Of a stretch of DNA of 9,961 bases, positions 1-6,968 are shown one piece after another. The stretch comes from an uncultured Verrucomicrobiota bacterium (GTDB lineage: Bacteria > Verrucomicrobiota > Verrucomicrobiia > Methylacidiphilales > Verrucolacustridaceae). The notes under the pieces are model-generated. The model worked only from the letters and a program-made list of their open reading frames with translations. It made no database searches and was not told the origin of the DNA. The stretch's first letter is position 1. The number at the start of each line of letters is the position of its first letter. A program made the translations under genes and the position numbers. The stretch covers positions 1 through 9,961 of the forward strand of contig CAIVGD010000336.1 of assembly GCA_903905395.1 (NCBI GenBank), written 5' to 3'.

Positions 1-836
1 CGATAAAAAGTAATCGATCTCTCCACCTCAGTATGCAAACGCGTCATAACACCCCGGGCCAACTTGCTGATCCGTGAAGTAATCTCGTCGGATGGATTCT
101 CGTACGAACCACCCGGATGGACAAATCCCTTGGCTTTTTTCAAAACCTCTGCCCCGGCGAACGATTCCTGCAAGTCGGAGGCGATGGCATGAGTAACAGT
201 TGCTCCGCCCAGCGGAACGACCCGACAGAACAACTTTTTCCCCTCCACCAAAACAATGTTCGTCGCCCTGGCACCGATTTCGAGAAGGAGCGTGCAAGCG
301 GTGGTGTCCGGATAGTTGTAACGGAATGCATTGATCAGAGCCGTTGGCGCCAACTCCACCGTTTCCGTCCTGAGACCCGCTTTAGATGCCGCCGCCATGA
401 CTTCCTCCACCGAATCCCGCTTCATGGCCAGGATGAGTGCTTCCAACTCTCCAGCGGTTCCATCCCCGGGAGGAAAAATCTGATAATCCCAACAGGCCTC
501 CTCAATCGCCGGAACCGCCTGCTGAGCCTCAAACCCGACCATCTGCCCGACCTGTGTGGGATCAGAAACCGGCAGTTTAATGACGCGGGTGAAGACCGAG
601 GGTCCCCCCAAACAAATCGTCGCCGCCCCAGGCTTCAGACCCGCCCCCTTGACCAGCGCTTCCACCCCTTGAAGCAGGGCTGGAAAAAATTCCGCCGGCT
701 TGGTCGGGTCCACGTTTAGCTCGAGCGAGTGAAGATGGGACAGAACCGGAAACCCCTTCCGATCGGGAAAGATCTCCGCCACGCGGATCTCGGACGCCCC
801 TACATCCAAAACCAAACGCCGCAAAAAGTTCGCCAT
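1..836 (-). CDS. pilM: PilM-like actin-fold type IV pilus/secretion assembly protein (3' end outside window)
   Basis: The frame is open from the ATG at 836 to the window edge, giving 278 whole codons; the C-terminus is missing. PilM is a cytoplasmic actin/FtsA-like ATPase that recruits the inner-membrane alignment proteins PilN and PilO. Visible family features are a phosphate-1 motif near residues 8-21 (LVLDVGASEIRVAEI), the FEAQQAVPAIEE segment near 102-113, a second nucleotide-binding strand LLLEIGARATNIVL near 183-196, the PLGGATVTHAI segment near 208-218, and an end reading VERSITFY, as is usual near the ATP-site helix of PilM. The start is fixed: upstream in the same frame there are only six sense codons, none a start, before the TAG of the preceding gene. 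No clear Shine-Dalgarno site precedes it. It lies 18 bp after a secreted-protein gene and probably shares its transcript. FtsA is the main alternative, but the internal motifs fit PilM better. Confidence 0.88.
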   Translation of the reverse strand, partial: MANFLRRLVLDVGASEIRVAEIFPDRKGFPVLSHLHSLELNVDPTKPAEFFPALLQGVEALVKGAGLKPGAATICLGGPSVFTRVIKLPVSDPTQVGQMVGFEAQQAVPAIEEACWDYQIFPPGDGTAGELEALILAMKRDSVEEVMAAASKAGLRTETVELAPTALINAFRYNYPDTTACTLLLEIGARATNIVLVEGKKLFCRVVPLGGATVTHAIASDLQESFAGAEVLKKAKGFVHPGGSYENPSDEITSRISKLARGVMTRLHTEVERSITFY

Positions 837-854
837 AGGAGAACAGACCGCGAC

Positions 855-1562
855 CTATGGTTTCTTCGGTTGCGAATACCGTTTGTAATCTTTAGGCCAG
901 AATGGGGTCTCGTAAATCGGCAGCAAAAACCCCGAGACTTCCTGAGCCTCACTACTTTTATTCCACTCCGGATCCTTCTTTCCACCCCGCCCGCTCGGCC
1001 CCTTCTCTTTATCAGATTGCAAATCGAACACCTTCTCCACCGGTGCCCCACCCTCCGTCGCCTCAACCTTCAAATTCATCACCCCTTTCGACCACTCCAT
1101 CTCCCCACCAGGTTTCAGTCCCGCAAAGCGCAAAACTGAGGCCGGCGGCATAAAAACCCCTGCAAAATGCTTCTTTCCCGCCGGTACATCCCGGTATGTC
1201 GCCTCCCCCGTCAAGACCACGAGCTTCTCCGTCATCTTTTCGCCCTCCGTTGCGGTAACCCTTTCATAGCCCTCCAAATAAAATTTAAACTTCACCTCAG
1301 GCGTAAACTTGTTCGTCGTAGAAAAAGGCACATCGATCCGTAACCACCGCCCCTCTTGGCTCGCGGCTCGATCCTCAATCGCGGGAGCAGGTTTCCCCCC
1401 CGATCCCACCGAATCAGGCACAGTCACCATCACCATTTCCAACTCCATCGGCTTGCCCAACACCACGTTGACCTTCTCCTCCTTCTTGGCTTCTTGAGCC
1501 AGCGCCAAAGAAAGAAAGAAAAGGCTCAACCCACCGAGGAACGCAAGGGACCATAATCTCAT
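855..1562 (-). CDS. Secreted/periplasmic protein of unknown function, Amuc_1102-like by position
   Basis: This 235-residue protein opens with a typical signal peptide: MRLW, a hydrophobic core to about residue 21, and a likely cut after LALA before QEAKKEEK. The mature part is soluble, Lys/Glu/Pro-rich and probably beta-rich, with no catalytic motif I recognise. It ends in a distinctive segment, LLPIYETPFWPKDYKRY (about 213-229), and a basic tail. The frame can be extended upstream to 1667, but the 35 extra residues overlap the end of metH and would bury the signal peptide, so the ATG at 1562 is chosen. It sits directly upstream of pilM. In Akkermansia a secreted protein of this kind (Amuc_1102) lies next to the PilM-like Amuc_1101 in the pilus-related cluster Amuc_1098-1102, so a role in that envelope/pilus machinery is inferred from position only. 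No sequence identity could be measured. Confidence 0.8.
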   Translation of the reverse strand: MRLWSLAFLGGLSLFFLSLALAQEAKKEEKVNVVLGKPMELEMVMVTVPDSVGSGGKPAPAIEDRAASQEGRWLRIDVPFSTTNKFTPEVKFKFYLEGYERVTATEGEKMTEKLVVLTGEATYRDVPAGKKHFAGVFMPPASVLRFAGLKPGGEMEWSKGVMNLKVEATEGGAPVEKVFDLQSDKEKGPSGRGGKKDPEWNKSSEAQEVSGFLLPIYETPFWPKDYKRYSQPKKP

Positions 1563-1569
1563 GCCCTTG

Positions 1570-1597
1570 AATCTAAAGAGACCTGCAAAAGGGTCAA
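1570..1597 (-). promoter_or_regulatory. Candidate sigma70-type promoter for the secreted-protein/pilM unit
   Basis: On the minus strand a TTGACC box (1597-1592) is followed after 16 bp by TAGATT (1575-1570). The -10 box ends seven bases before the ATG at 1562, so transcription would begin at or next to the start codon and give a leaderless or nearly leaderless message. The only purine-rich stretch before the ATG (AAGGG) lies one base away, too close for a normal ribosome site, which fits this reading. The assignment is by eye against the E. coli consensus, which may not hold in this organism. Confidence 0.35.
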
Positions 1598-1644
1598 TGG
1601 AATTGGAATCGCTCCGAATCGCCCCGAAAAACCCCGCCGGAGAA

Positions 1645-4600
1645 TCACCCGATCGAATCGTACGCAAGGTTCGGTCTCAGCCACTTTTCCATCTCTCCCA
1701 ATGGGACACCTTTCCGTTGGGCGTAATCCTTCACCTGATCCTTTCCGATGGGCCCCACCGCGAAGTACCGCGCCTCGGGATGCCCGAAATACAGCCCGCT
1801 CACCGAACTCGCCGGACTCATCGCGCAGTTCTCCGTTAACCGGATCCCGGTGCTCTTTTCCGCATCGAGCAAGACCATCAAGCCCCTCTTCTCCGTGTGA
1901 TCCGGACAGGCCGGGTAACCCGCCGCCGGTCGAATCCCGCGATATTTCTCATCCAACAGATCTTTTTTGGACAGCCCCTCCTTCTTCCCAAATCTCCAAG
2001 CCTGTCGCGCCAGCTCATGCATCCGCTCGGCAAAAGCCTCCGCCAATCGGTCGGCTAAGGCCTTCAACATGATCGCTTGATAGTCGTCGTTCGCCTTCTC
2101 CAATTCCTTCGCCCACTTCTCCACCCCATGCCCCGTCGTCACCGCAAACGCCCCCACATAATCCTTTTTACCACTGCCCACCGGAGCAATAAAATCGGTC
2201 AGACACCGATTGGGTTCTCCATCACTCCGGGCCATCTGCTGGCGCAACCCGTGGAGGTGGGCTCGCACAGTCTTTCGTTCATCATCCTCATAAAGCAGAA
2301 TGTCATCACCTTCGGCATTCGCCGGGAAAAAGGCCATCACCCCGCGCGCCTGGATACGTTTCTCCTGGAGCATCTTTTTCAGCAAGACCTGTGCATCGTC
2401 GTACAGCTTCCTCGATTCCATCCCCACGATGGGATCCTCGAAAATCTTGGGAAATCGTCCCCGCAATTCCCAGGCATGGAAAAACGGCGACCAATCTATG
2501 TATCCGACCAACTCCTCCAATGGGTAGTTCTCGAAAACTTTTATTCCCAGAAACTCCGGCTTCTCCGGATCGCGCGACCAGTCCAGCTTGGCGGAACGCT
2601 GGCGGGCCTCCGTGATCGAAATCAGCTTCTGGGCGGAGCGGCGTCCCTCAAAATCCTTTCGCGCTTTCTCCTGCTCTCCCCGGAGCTTGGCCAGATACGC
2701 CGGGCTCTTTTCCGCCGAAAGCAGTTGCTGGGTCACCCCCACCACCCGGGAGGCGTCGATCACATGAATCACCAACCCCGCATACGCCGGAGCAATCTTC
2801 ACCGCCGTATGGGCCGCACTTGTCGTCGCCCCACCGATGAGCAACGGAACCCGGAAATTCTCCCGCTCCATCTCGGAAGCCACCGTCACCATCTCGTCCA
2901 GCGATGGCGTGATCAACCCGCTCAGGCCGATGACATCCACCCCGCGACTCTTCGCCTCCGCGAGAATCTTCTCACAGGGCACCATCACCCCGAGGTCGAT
3001 CACCTCGTAATTATTGCAAGCCAACACCACCCCCACGATGTTCTTACCGATGTCGTGGACGTCGCCCTTCACCGTAGCCATGAGGATCTTGCCAGCCCCC
3101 TTTCCCTTGCCCCCGCTCTTCTCCTTTTCCATGTAGGGCGTCAGGTAAGCCACCGCTTTTTTCATCACGCGAGCACTTTTTACGACCTGCGGTAAAAACA
3201 TTTTCCCCTCGCCGAAAAGATCACCGACACGCCGCATCCCACCCATGAGAGGACCTTCGATCACCTCCAGAGGTCGACCATATTTTTGCCGGGCCTCCTC
3301 CGTATCTCCATCGATGTGATCCGTGATGCCCTTGAGCATCGCGTGCATCAATCGCTCCTCGACGGTGCCTTGCCGCCACCCATCGTCCTTGACCACCGCC
3401 CGACCTCCCGTTTTGACCGTCTCGGCAAATTCCAACAATCGTTCAGTCGCGTCCGGTCGCCGGTTCAATAAAACATCCTCCACCCTATCCTTCAGGTCGG
3501 CTGGAATCTCGTCATACACCGCCAGCTGGCCGGCATTGACGATCGCCATGTCCAATCCCGCTTGGATGGCGTGATAAAGAAAACAGGAGTGCATCGCCTC
3601 CCGCATCGCGTTGTTCCCACGGAAAGAAAAAGAGATATTGCTCAACCCCCCGCTCGTTTTGCACCCCGGCAGGGTCTTTTTAATTTCCCGCACCGCCTCG
3701 ATGAACTCGACCGCGTAGTTGTTATGTTCGTCGATCCCCGTCGCCACCGTAAGAATATTCACGTCGAAAATAATGTCTTCCGGAGCAAGCCCCGCCTTTT
3801 CCGTGAGGAGTTGGTGGGCTCGCCGACATATCTCCACTTTACGTTTTCTGTCCACCGCCTGCCCGGCCTCGTCGAACGCCATCACGATCACTGCCGCCCC
3901 GTGTCTCCGTGCTTTCCTCGCTTGCTCCAGGAAAATCTCCTCCCCCTCTTTCAGACTTATAGAATTGAGGATCGGTTTGCCCTGCACGCACTGCAGTCCC
4001 GCCTCCAACACCGACCACTTCGAACTATCCAGCACGAAAGGCACCCGCGAGATTTCCGGCTCACTCCCGATCAGATTTAAAAAACGAGTCATGCTCGCCT
4101 CGCCATCGAGGAGGGCCTCGTCAAAATTAAGATCGATCAGGTTGGCCCCCGCCTCCACCTGCTGCCGCGCCACCGCCACCGCCGCTTCAAACTTTTCCTC
4201 CTTGATCAGGGTGGCAAATTTAGGAGAGCCCGCCACGTTCGTCCGCTCTCCGATGGAGGTGAACGACCCGCCAGTCCCGATGGTGTACGGCTCCAACCCG
4301 GCAAGGACAGTCGCCGGCGGAGGAGGATTCGCCACCCGTGGCGGAATCCCTGCCATCGTTTTTCCCATGGCCGCGATATGCTCCGGAGTCGTCCCGCAAC
4401 AACCTCCCACCATGTTCAATAAACCGGCCCGAGCGAATTCCCCGAGCACCTCCGCCATCTGCTCAGGCGTCTCGTCGTAGCCCCCAAAGGCGTTGGGTAA
4501 ACCCGCATTCGGGTAACAGCTGATAAAACAGTCCGCCACCTTGGACAGCGTGGCCAGATACGGCCGCATTTCCTTCGGACCCAAAGCGCAGTTGATCCCC

Positions 4601-5346
4601 ACGCTGAATGGACGGGCGTGCCGGATCGAATGCCAAAAAGCCTCCGTCGTCTGTCCGGAAAGAGTTCGGCCCGAGGCGTCCGTGACTGTCACGGAAATCA
4701 TCACGGGCAGACGAAACCCGATCTCGTCAAAAACCTCCTCCATCGCCCAGAGAGCCGCCTTGAGGTTGAGCGTGTCGAAAGTGGTCTCCGGCAAAAGAAG
4801 ATCCACTCCTCCCTCAATCAAGGCGTGGACCTGCTCGGCATAGGCTTTCGCCAACTGCTGGAATGTCACCGCCCGATACTCGGGGCGGTTCACATCAGGC
4901 GACATGGAAGCCGTTCGATTCGTCGGCCCCACAGCTCCGGCCACCCATGCCATCCGGGTCGGATTCGCTCGGAGAAATTCGTCGACGACCTTTCTGGCCA
5001 CGCCCGCCCCCGCCAGATTGATTTCCCGTACTGCCCCCTCCAATCCGTAATCGGCCTGGGAGATCGAGGTGGCGTTAAATGTGTTCGTCTCAATGATCTC
5101 AGCACCGGCGTCCAGATAGGCCCGGTGGATTCCCCCGATCACGTCAGGGCGGCTGATCGCGAGAATGTCGTTGTTGCCCTTCAGATCTTTGGCGTGGGAA
5201 GCAAACCGTTCCCCTCGGAAATCTTTCTCCCCCAGCTTGTGCCGTTGCACCATCGTGCCCATCGCCCCGTCCATCAACACAATCCGCTCCGCCAGCGCTT
5301 GTTCCAGCTGGTGCCTCCTCAGAAAGATACGTTCCCTCGCCTCCAT
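1645..5346 (-). CDS. metH: Cobalamin-dependent methionine synthase (5-methyltetrahydrofolate-homocysteine methyltransferase)
   Basis: This 1233-residue, full-length MetH transfers a methyl group from methyltetrahydrofolate through B12 to homocysteine in the cytoplasm. Modules in order: homocysteine domain (about 15-330) with the zinc ligands Cys253 in GINCALG and Cys316/Cys317 in GGCCGTTPEH; pterin domain (about 355-620) starting near FTSIGERTNVAGS; B12 cap (about 650-740) with GEGKMFLPQVVKSARVM; B12 Rossmann domain (about 750-880) with GDVHDIGKN, where His764 is the axial cobalt ligand; and the AdoMet reactivation domain (about 900-1233) with RPAAGYPACPDHTEK and SGLYFGHPEARYF. A short Lys/Gly-rich linker (741-753) separates cap and B12 domain. 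Length and residue spacing match E. coli MetH (zinc Cys247/310/311, His759). The ATG at 5346 has GGAG directly against it, which is unusual spacing. No B12 or SAM riboswitch was recognised upstream. The gene is separated by 82 bp from the next gene, with no clear terminator between. Confidence 0.98.
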   Translation of the reverse strand: MEARERIFLRRHQLEQALAERIVLMDGAMGTMVQRHKLGEKDFRGERFASHAKDLKGNNDILAISRPDVIGGIHRAYLDAGAEIIETNTFNATSISQADYGLEGAVREINLAGAGVARKVVDEFLRANPTRMAWVAGAVGPTNRTASMSPDVNRPEYRAVTFQQLAKAYAEQVHALIEGGVDLLLPETTFDTLNLKAALWAMEEVFDEIGFRLPVMISVTVTDASGRTLSGQTTEAFWHSIRHARPFSVGINCALGPKEMRPYLATLSKVADCFISCYPNAGLPNAFGGYDETPEQMAEVLGEFARAGLLNMVGGCCGTTPEHIAAMGKTMAGIPPRVANPPPPATVLAGLEPYTIGTGGSFTSIGERTNVAGSPKFATLIKEEKFEAAVAVARQQVEAGANLIDLNFDEALLDGEASMTRFLNLIGSEPEISRVPFVLDSSKWSVLEAGLQCVQGKPILNSISLKEGEEIFLEQARKARRHGAAVIVMAFDEAGQAVDRKRKVEICRRAHQLLTEKAGLAPEDIIFDVNILTVATGIDEHNNYAVEFIEAVREIKKTLPGCKTSGGLSNISFSFRGNNAMREAMHSCFLYHAIQAGLDMAIVNAGQLAVYDEIPADLKDRVEDVLLNRRPDATERLLEFAETVKTGGRAVVKDDGWRQGTVEERLMHAMLKGITDHIDGDTEEARQKYGRPLEVIEGPLMGGMRRVGDLFGEGKMFLPQVVKSARVMKKAVAYLTPYMEKEKSGGKGKGAGKILMATVKGDVHDIGKNIVGVVLACNNYEVIDLGVMVPCEKILAEAKSRGVDVIGLSGLITPSLDEMVTVASEMERENFRVPLLIGGATTSAAHTAVKIAPAYAGLVIHVIDASRVVGVTQQLLSAEKSPAYLAKLRGEQEKARKDFEGRRSAQKLISITEARQRSAKLDWSRDPEKPEFLGIKVFENYPLEELVGYIDWSPFFHAWELRGRFPKIFEDPIVGMESRKLYDDAQVLLKKMLQEKRIQARGVMAFFPANAEGDDILLYEDDERKTVRAHLHGLRQQMARSDGEPNRCLTDFIAPVGSGKKDYVGAFAVTTGHGVEKWAKELEKANDDYQAIMLKALADRLAEAFAERMHELARQAWRFGKKEGLSKKDLLDEKYRGIRPAAGYPACPDHTEKRGLMVLLDAEKSTGIRLTENCAMSPASSVSGLYFGHPEARYFAVGPIGKDQVKDYAQRKGVPLGEMEKWLRPNLAYDSIG

Positions 5347-5382
5347 CTCCGCAGGGTAGAAGAAGACATCTGCTTGTCGAGT

Positions 5383-5410
5383 CTTGTATCAGCTTATCAT
5401 GATATATCAA
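5383..5410 (-). promoter_or_regulatory. metH: Candidate metH promoter
   Basis: On the minus strand TTGATA (5410-5405) is followed after 16 bp by TACAAG (5388-5383), matching the sigma70 consensus at 5 of 6 and 4 of 6 positions. The predicted start of transcription lies near 5376, about 30 bases before the metH ATG. The -35 box overlaps the palindromic element at 5395-5409. Other AT-rich -10 choices exist in the same stretch, so the exact boxes are uncertain. Confidence 0.4.
5395..5409. repeat. Two overlapping perfect 10-bp palindromes in the metH upstream region
   Basis: TATCATGATA (5395-5404) and TGATATATCA (5400-5409) are each perfect palindromes and share five bases, so the 15-bp block contains three alternating TATCA/TGATA half-sites. 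It lies in the metH-tRNA-Glu intergenic region, within the candidate metH promoter. This could be an operator for a dimeric regulator, or simply an AT-rich promoter stretch. No known regulator site is claimed. Confidence 0.4.
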
Positions 5411-5440
5411 TAGATTGGTTTAACAGATTCAACCTTTGCC

Positions 5441-5468
5441 TTGGCCAAATCGGCCCGTGAGCTACTGT
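5441..5468 (+). promoter_or_regulatory. Weak candidate promoter for tRNA-Glu
   Basis: TTGGCC (5441-5446), a 16-bp spacer, then TACTGT (5463-5468) would start transcription about 7 bases before the mature tRNA 5' end. Matches to consensus are only 4 of 6 and 3 of 6. It is listed because the tRNA needs its own promoter: both neighbouring genes run on the other strand. Confidence 0.25.
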
Positions 5469-5481
5469 TTTCTGCTTCGTG

Positions 5482-5554
5482 GGCGCTGTCGTCTAGAGGC
5501 CTAGGACAGGTCCCTTTCAAGGACCATACACGGGTTCGAATCCCGTCAGCGCCA
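5482..5554 (+). tRNA. tRNA-Glu (anticodon UUC)
   Basis: A complete 73-base cloverleaf. The acceptor stem GGCGCTG (5482-5488) pairs perfectly with CAGCGCC (5547-5553), and the discriminator is A5554. The D-arm spans 5491-5507 with GG in its loop. The anticodon stem GGTCC/GGACC encloses the loop CTTTCAA, with anticodon TTC at 5516-5518, reading GAA/GAG. The variable loop is four bases. The T-arm stem is ACGGG/CCCGT with loop TTCGAAT. The 3' CCA is not encoded and must be added after transcription. The gene stands alone, head-to-tail with no other RNA gene, and its 3' end is one base from the ispD stop codon on the opposite strand. No integrase or repeated attachment site is visible beside it. 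Confidence 0.97.
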
Positions 5555-5555
5555 C

Positions 5556-6251
5556 TTACTTAATCTGCGACTTGAGCCAGGCTTCCGCCAGAAGCCAGTC
5601 CGCTGGCGTGGTGATTTTCAGGTTCGGTTCGTCCGCCTCGACCAGCACTCCCTGCACTCCCACCAACTCCGCCGCCGCCAGACAATCGGTCACCATGATT
5701 TTCCCAGACCGCGCCTTGGCCAATCCAGCTCGGAGCACATCGATCCGCACGACCTGTGGAGTTTCCATCCGCCAGAGCCCCTCTCGATTCACCAACTTCA
5801 CGATCCGCCCGTGGGCATCCGCCTCGCGCACCGTGTCCGACATCTTCCGGGCCGCCGCCGCCGCCCCGCTCTTCCGGGCTTCCGCCAACACCATTTCCGT
5901 CAGCCGAGCTGTGAGCAGAACCCGCGCCGCATCATGCACCACCGCCCACTCCATCCCCTCCCCCAAGGCCTCCAGCCCCTGCCCAACGGAATCTTGCCTC
6001 TCCTTCCCCCCGGGAATCACCCGCACCCTTGCCCTCTCCGAACTAAATTCTTTGTTCACCCACGTGGTGGCCTCCTCCAGCACATCCGTCCGCACGGTCA
6101 CCACCACCCTTTCGATCTCTCGGCAGGCGAGCAACGCGTCGAGCCCGTAGGCCAATACTGGCCGACCCGCGATCGAGGTGATCGACTTATCGTGCCCCAG
6201 CCGGCGGCCGTGCCCAGCGGCCAGGAGAATTGCCCCGGCTTTTCCGTTCAC
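5556..6251 (-). CDS. ispD: 2-C-methyl-D-erythritol 4-phosphate cytidylyltransferase
   Basis: This 231-residue protein has the usual length. IspD joins CTP and methylerythritol phosphate to give CDP-ME in the non-mevalonate isoprenoid pathway. The nucleotide loop is at 7-22 (AILLAAGHGRRLGHDK, with Arg17 and Lys22). RQDSVGQGL is at 85-93, HDAAR at 106-110, Arg156 precedes the RMETPQVV segment, VTD is at 187-189, and NLKITTPAD with Lys212 is at 210-218. These residues correspond in position to the catalytic Arg20, Lys27, Arg157 and Lys213 of the E. coli enzyme. Two local deviations occur: the residue before the loop lysine is Asp rather than the usual Pro, and HDAAR is followed by Val rather than Pro. 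The start codon is GTG and overlaps the mlaD stop as GTGA, which suggests translational coupling, as no ribosome site is seen. No ispF is adjacent. Confidence 0.95.
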   Translation of the reverse strand: MNGKAGAILLAAGHGRRLGHDKSITSIAGRPVLAYGLDALLACREIERVVVTVRTDVLEEATTWVNKEFSSERARVRVIPGGKERQDSVGQGLEALGEGMEWAVVHDAARVLLTARLTEMVLAEARKSGAAAAARKMSDTVREADAHGRIVKLVNREGLWRMETPQVVRIDVLRAGLAKARSGKIMVTDCLAAAELVGVQGVLVEADEPNLKITTPADWLLAEAWLKSQIK

Positions 6252-6955
6252 GGGCGGGAGCGGTCAACCGCGGTCGACTTTTTATCCGCCCGCTTAAATT
6301 CCTCACCATCCTTCTTGGCAGAATCGTCATTGTAAAAAAGCACCCCGTGCTTGCGCAGGTTGGCCATCAGATTCTTCATGTCCTGAGCCATCCTCTCGTC
6401 CTTCATTAAGGTATAAAGAGGACCTTTGCCTTTCTGGGCATCATCCAGAAGATTGTTCGCGGATTTGGCAAATTCATCCACCCGCCGCGCGGCGGAGCGA
6501 AGCTCATCCAGCGCAGGACCCGCCGAGGCCATCATCGCGCTGAGCCCCGCCTCCTGCTCCCCCTTCACCCTGGTGCCGGAGGTGAGAAAAGTTCCGTCCA
6601 TCTTTTCCGGGGGAACCACCCGGACAAAGCGGTCACCCAGCATGCCATACTGATCGATCCGGAATTTGGAACCGGTAGGCAATTCGATCCCGTCGTCAAT
6701 GTCCAGAGTCAGCTCGACAAAATTTTGCCCCACCCGGTAGATGGGCGTGCCCTCCACGATGCCAATTTGGGCCCCGCGCAGGAGAACCTTTGAGTTTTTA
6801 AGAATATCGCGGGCATCCTCAAATTCCACGATCACGGGATAACTCTGTCGGAAATAGTTGCCGATCTTGCCAAACGCCACGATCAAGCTGGCGGTGGCGA
6901 TCAGGCCGGCCAAAACAAAAAAACCCACCTTGATCTCTAAATTACTCTCTTTCAT
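6248..6955 (-). CDS. mlaD: MCE/MlaD-family lipid-transport protein
   Basis: This 235-residue protein has a short cytoplasmic start, one membrane helix (about 10-28) and a single MCE domain (about 38-118). MCE-like segments are YPVIVEFEDARDILKNSKV and LLRGAQIGIVEG in the first half and MLGDRFVRVVPP near 105-116. MlaD proteins form periplasmic hexameric rings that carry phospholipid or other lipids to or from the MlaE permease. A helical, probably coiled-coil region follows (about 138-200), including GPLYTLMKDERMAQDMKNL, then RKHGVLFYND and a charged tail rich in Lys, Asp and Glu. The gene starts 13 bp after mlaF and overlaps ispD by four bases, so it belongs to the same transcript. The substrate cannot be read from the sequence, and a toluene-tolerance Ttg2C name would describe the same family. 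Confidence 0.93.
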   Translation of the reverse strand: MKESNLEIKVGFFVLAGLIATASLIVAFGKIGNYFRQSYPVIVEFEDARDILKNSKVLLRGAQIGIVEGTPIYRVGQNFVELTLDIDDGIELPTGSKFRIDQYGMLGDRFVRVVPPEKMDGTFLTSGTRVKGEQEAGLSAMMASAGPALDELRSAARRVDEFAKSANNLLDDAQKGKGPLYTLMKDERMAQDMKNLMANLRKHGVLFYNDDSAKKDGEEFKRADKKSTAVDRSRP

Positions 6956-6968
6956 GGATTCTTTTTCT

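Noticed and set aside
117..719. A 200-codon plus-strand open frame near the left edge
   Set aside because: It is opposite pilM, whose motifs run unbroken across the same stretch; the plus-strand translation has low complexity and no signal.
837..857. Stop-codon read-through joining the secreted protein to PilM
   Set aside because: The two genes are in the same frame with only TAG and six codons between, but a secreted protein fused to a cytoplasmic ATPase makes no sense and pilM has its own ATG.
1563..1644. A rho-independent terminator after metH
   Set aside because: There is a GGGGTTTTTCGGGG-like stretch on the minus strand, but it does not form a proper stem followed by a T run.
2077..3195. 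A 372-codon open frame on the plus strand, antisense to metH
   Set aside because: It lies wholly inside metH, its translation is His/Pro/Arg/Leu-rich with no domain, and metH in the other strand shows continuous family motifs. It is a by-product of codon bias.
5347..5481. A cobalamin, SAM or SAH riboswitch before metH
   Set aside because: The candidate 5' leader is only about 30 bases and the region shows none of the conserved riboswitch boxes I know.
5482..5554. tRNA-Glu as an integration site for a mobile element
   Set aside because: No integrase, no repeated tRNA 3' fragment and only housekeeping genes are present on both sides.
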